Shown in pieces: positions 61,986 through 64,000 of a DNA stretch of 64,000 nt (its first letter is position 1; each line of letters starts with the position of its first letter). Source of the DNA: Ilyomonas sp965214235 (GTDB taxonomy: Bacteria > Bacteroidota > Bacteroidia > Chitinophagales > Chitinophagaceae). The notes under the pieces were generated by a model. That model was not told the DNA's origin. It searched no databases and saw only the letters and a program-made list of their open reading frames with translations. A program made the translations under genes and the position numbers. The stretch covers positions 1,302,001 to 1,366,000 of the forward strand of contig CBDCBH010000002.1 of assembly GCA_965214235.1 (NCBI GenBank), written 5' to 3'.

Positions 61986-62726
61986 TTATAACAGTGCAAA
62001 CGTAACACTGGCTTCATATTCAATCTTCATCTTTTTAAAATCAACATTTAAAGCCGGTTCATTATTATCTGCGTTAGCAACCTTCGCCATTGCCATCGAA
62101 TACATTGGTCGCGGCGGGTTGTCGCCGTTTTCTGAAGGTTCAGTGATGGTTATTGCATTGCCTATTTTTTCATTGATGGCAGCAGCTAACGCAATAGCTT
62201 TTTCTTTTGCTGCTTTTATAGCATCTTCTTTCATCTTTAATTCTAATGCCTGGCGTTTGCTATAATCGGTTTTAGCAATGTAAAAATTTTGTGTGGCTTC
62301 ATCATCTAATTTGTTCACCAGTTCATCCATCTTTTTTAAACTGTTCACCTTCACCCAAAAATTAATGCCCGCTTTTAAATCGGGGTTTTGTTTTTTGTTT
62401 TTCCTGTATTGATAAGGCGTTCCATCATATCCCTGGTAGCTTTGCACCATAACATCTGTATCGTTCAAACCAATGCTTTTACAAGCCGATAAAAAATTGT
62501 TTTTAATGGTTTCAATATCAATTTTACCAGCTCCTTTTTTATCGTATTCGCGCAGGTTTACAGCTATATAAATTTCATCCGGCACCACTTCTATTTTTGC
62601 ATTGCCGGTGGCAGTAATGGTGCGTTGCAAGGGCATGTTAGTTTGCGCTTGTAAAGAAAGAATACTAAAACATGCCGCAACAAGAAGCAAAAATTGTTTA
62701 CCGGTAATGTAGCTTGTTAATTTCAT
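61986..62726 (-). CDS. Periplasmic SIMPL-domain (DUF541) protein
   Basis: A 246-residue exported protein. I start at MKLTSYITGKQF, which gives a signal peptide ending LSLQAQ. The mature part matches DUF541/SIMPL: TITATGNAKIEVVPDEIYIAVNL at the start, INFWVKVNSLKKMDELVNKL in the middle and the closing EYEASVTFAL. BP26 of Brucella is the best-known member. Family members form channel-like oligomers in the envelope and have been tied to oxidative stress. It is monocistronic. Confidence 0.9.
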   Translation of the reverse strand: MKLTSYITGKQFLLLVAACFSILSLQAQTNMPLQRTITATGNAKIEVVPDEIYIAVNLREYDKKGAGKIDIETIKNNFLSACKSIGLNDTDVMVQSYQGYDGTPYQYRKNKKQNPDLKAGINFWVKVNSLKKMDELVNKLDDEATQNFYIAKTDYSKRQALELKMKEDAIKAAKEKAIALAAAINEKIGNAITITEPSENGDNPPRPMYSMAMAKVANADNNEPALNVDFKKMKIEYEASVTFALL

Positions 62727-62919
62727 GAAGTTTGTTTTTATTGTGATTGATGAGATGCGCATAAGAGTTTGTTTACACAACAATGTTACAGGTAAACATT
62801 CAACTTAACAGATTGTTGGCAGCATAACCTTTATCTGCATTGATTTAAAGGAGAATAATCAATTTGTTTTCAACAAATGATTATGAGATGAACTGTTTAT
62901 TTTATGCGTTATTTTGAGT

Positions 62920-63681
62920 ATGAAATGGTTTGCAGAACAAAATTCCATAGTAAGAAAAATTTGGGGCAGTGGCGATACCATCCTTTTCATTTTTGCGGGT
63001 GCTGCTGCCGAATTTGCTGTAAACAAAGCGGTTGATTGGTTGTACTTTACAGGCAGGCTTCCGGCCGATCCGTTGGGCAGGCTGTTTTCAACCGTAACGT
63101 ATGCGCGGCTTATTGTTTTTTCGGAAGAAGAAAAAGCGAATGCAGTGATTGATAAAATGGCTTTTATTCATGCACAGGTAGAACACAATCGCGGCGCAAA
63201 AATTCCTGATTGGGCATACAGCGATGTTTTGTTTATGCTGATTGATTATTCTATCCGGTCGTACGAAGTGTTAGAAAAAAAATTATCAATAAAAGAAAAA
63301 GAAGAAGTGTTTGCTACGTTTAATAAAGTTGGGTTGAGGATGGGTTTGAAAGATTTACCAACTGATTATACAACATGGTTAGCCATGCGCGAGCAACACT
63401 TAAACAACAACATAACGTACAGTAACTACACAAAAGATTTATTTAAACAATACAAAAAGCATTTGGGCTGGTTTAGATATTTTTTGTTGAAAGAAGGTCA
63501 GGTTTTAGTTGTTCCGAAACAAGTAAACGAAAGGCTGCATCTTGGCTCGTTTTCATTATTAACGCCGTTTGTTTTTGTTTATAAATTGTTTCGTGCTGTT
63601 AAGTTAGATTGGTTTTTAAAAAGTCTTATTTTACCTTCGGAATACAAGCAACAAATTAAGGAACTGGATGTTGCTTCATAA
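62920..63681 (+). CDS. MpaB-like (DUF2236) oxygenase-family protein
   Basis: A 253-residue protein starting MKWFAEQNSIV (an in-frame TTG two codons upstream is less likely). Features of DUF2236 are GSGDTILFIFAGAAAEFAV at the N terminus, the DPLGRLFSTV segment, HAQVEHNRGAKIP and WAYSDVLFMLIDYS. Relatives include latex-clearing protein and MpaB, which bind haem b, but the key His residues cannot be assigned here. No signal peptide. The substrate is unknown. Confidence 0.85.
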   Translation: MKWFAEQNSIVRKIWGSGDTILFIFAGAAAEFAVNKAVDWLYFTGRLPADPLGRLFSTVTYARLIVFSEEEKANAVIDKMAFIHAQVEHNRGAKIPDWAYSDVLFMLIDYSIRSYEVLEKKLSIKEKEEVFATFNKVGLRMGLKDLPTDYTTWLAMREQHLNNNITYSNYTKDLFKQYKKHLGWFRYFLLKEGQVLVVPKQVNERLHLGSFSLLTPFVFVYKLFRAVKLDWFLKSLILPSEYKQQIKELDVAS

Positions 63682-63722
63682 GCATTTGCTGGTTCCTGGT
63701 TTCTTCATACTTCTATCTTTTT

Positions 63723-64000
63723 ATGGTTTCTATTCACAGCAAATTACCCGAAGTTGGCACTACCATTTTTACCGTCATGAGTAGTTCGGCGCAACAGTAC
63801 AACGCCATTAATTTAGGGCAGGGATTTCCCGATTTTCCAATGCCGCAAGCATTGATAGAAGCTGTAAACACTGCAATGAATGACGGTTTCAACCAATATG
63901 CGCATACCAATGGCGTACCGCTGCTGCGTGAAAGGATCAGCGATAAAATAAACCATCTTTACAACGCTACGGTCAACGCTGAAACAGACATTACAATTAC
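63723..64000 (+). CDS. Pyridoxal-phosphate aminotransferase, 5' part (cut by window end)
   Basis: From ATG at 63723 the frame stays open to the end: 92 full codons of a class I/II aminotransferase. The sequence reads MVSIHSKLPEVGTTIFTVMS, INLGQGFPDFPMP and GFNQYAHTNGVPLLRERIS. The NLGQGFPDF and NQYxxxxGxxxLR blocks match methionine (YbdL-type) and kynurenine aminotransferases. The PLP Lys lies beyond the edge. It lies 41 bp after the MpaB-like gene on the same strand, probably as an operon or with its own promoter. Confidence 0.85.
   Translation, partial: MVSIHSKLPEVGTTIFTVMSSSAQQYNAINLGQGFPDFPMPQALIEAVNTAMNDGFNQYAHTNGVPLLRERISDKINHLYNATVNAETDITI

Noticed and set aside
1..64000. tRNA, rRNA, CRISPR array, IS element
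   Set aside because: No cloverleaf sequence, no regularly spaced repeats and no transposase were seen on either strand, but no scan tool was used, so a divergent tRNA could be missed.

Overview
The window is chromosomal DNA from a member of the phylum Bacteroidota, most likely family Chitinophagaceae or a close relative. The support is a type IX secretion (T9SS) C-terminal domain on a surface protein, an NrtR-type Nudix regulator beside a GH51 arabinofuranosidase, an FG-GAP/UnbV lipoprotein, a YpdA-type reductase, promoters of the TAnnTTTG type, few Shine-Dalgarno sites, and many secreted proteins and lipoproteins. No rRNA, tRNA, CRISPR array, IS element or complete prophage was seen. The last gene runs off the right edge.

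Layout. 0-9.7 kb: M1 aminopeptidase, NlpC/P60 lipoprotein, membrane protein, a PhoB/PhoR-like two-component system, a large secreted protein with a caspase-like (clan CD) signature paired with a GH18 chitinase, an unknown protein and MiaE. 9.7-16.7 kb: a gap with two small minus-strand ORFs, M48 lipoprotein, a frameshifted YdeI-family gene, ComB, and a pterin block (folE plus two PTPS/QueD paralogues). 16.8-26.8 kb: YciI-like protein, Tat-exported sugar isomerase-like protein, VOC protein, amidase, an accessory patch (AT-rich lipoprotein and an orphan KilA-N antirepressor), alpha/beta hydrolase and an 1108-residue FG-GAP/UnbV lipoprotein. 26.9-36.6 kb: UppS, Nudix regulator with its operator, GH51, lactonase and Zn-dehydrogenase of an L-fucose-type oxidative pathway, KUP potassium transporter and a T9SS-exported adhesin-like protein.

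36.6-45.4 kb is a divergent glycan locus: acidic protein, GT9, GT2 and NodU-type carbamoyltransferase leftward; two GT4 enzymes, GmhB and a second GT9 rightward. Heptosyltransferases, a heptose phosphatase and a carbamoyltransferase together suggest a carbamoylated, heptose-containing surface glycan. 45.5-53 kb is mostly housekeeping: DinB, GrpE-DnaJ, YpdA, GNAT, lactonase-fold protein and an RRM protein. 53-56.5 kb holds a 1151-residue predicted outer-membrane barrel. 56.7-59.9 kb is a stress cassette of three DUF2382 (YsnF/AvaK) proteins with different N-terminal modules plus an OmpA-domain protein. 59.9-64 kb: SDR and mutarotase (the other half of the fucose-type pathway), HAD phosphatase, SIMPL-domain protein, MpaB-like protein and a truncated aminotransferase gene.

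Intrinsic terminators are easy to see. Several share a flanking GTAAAAACAAA string that recurs through the window.
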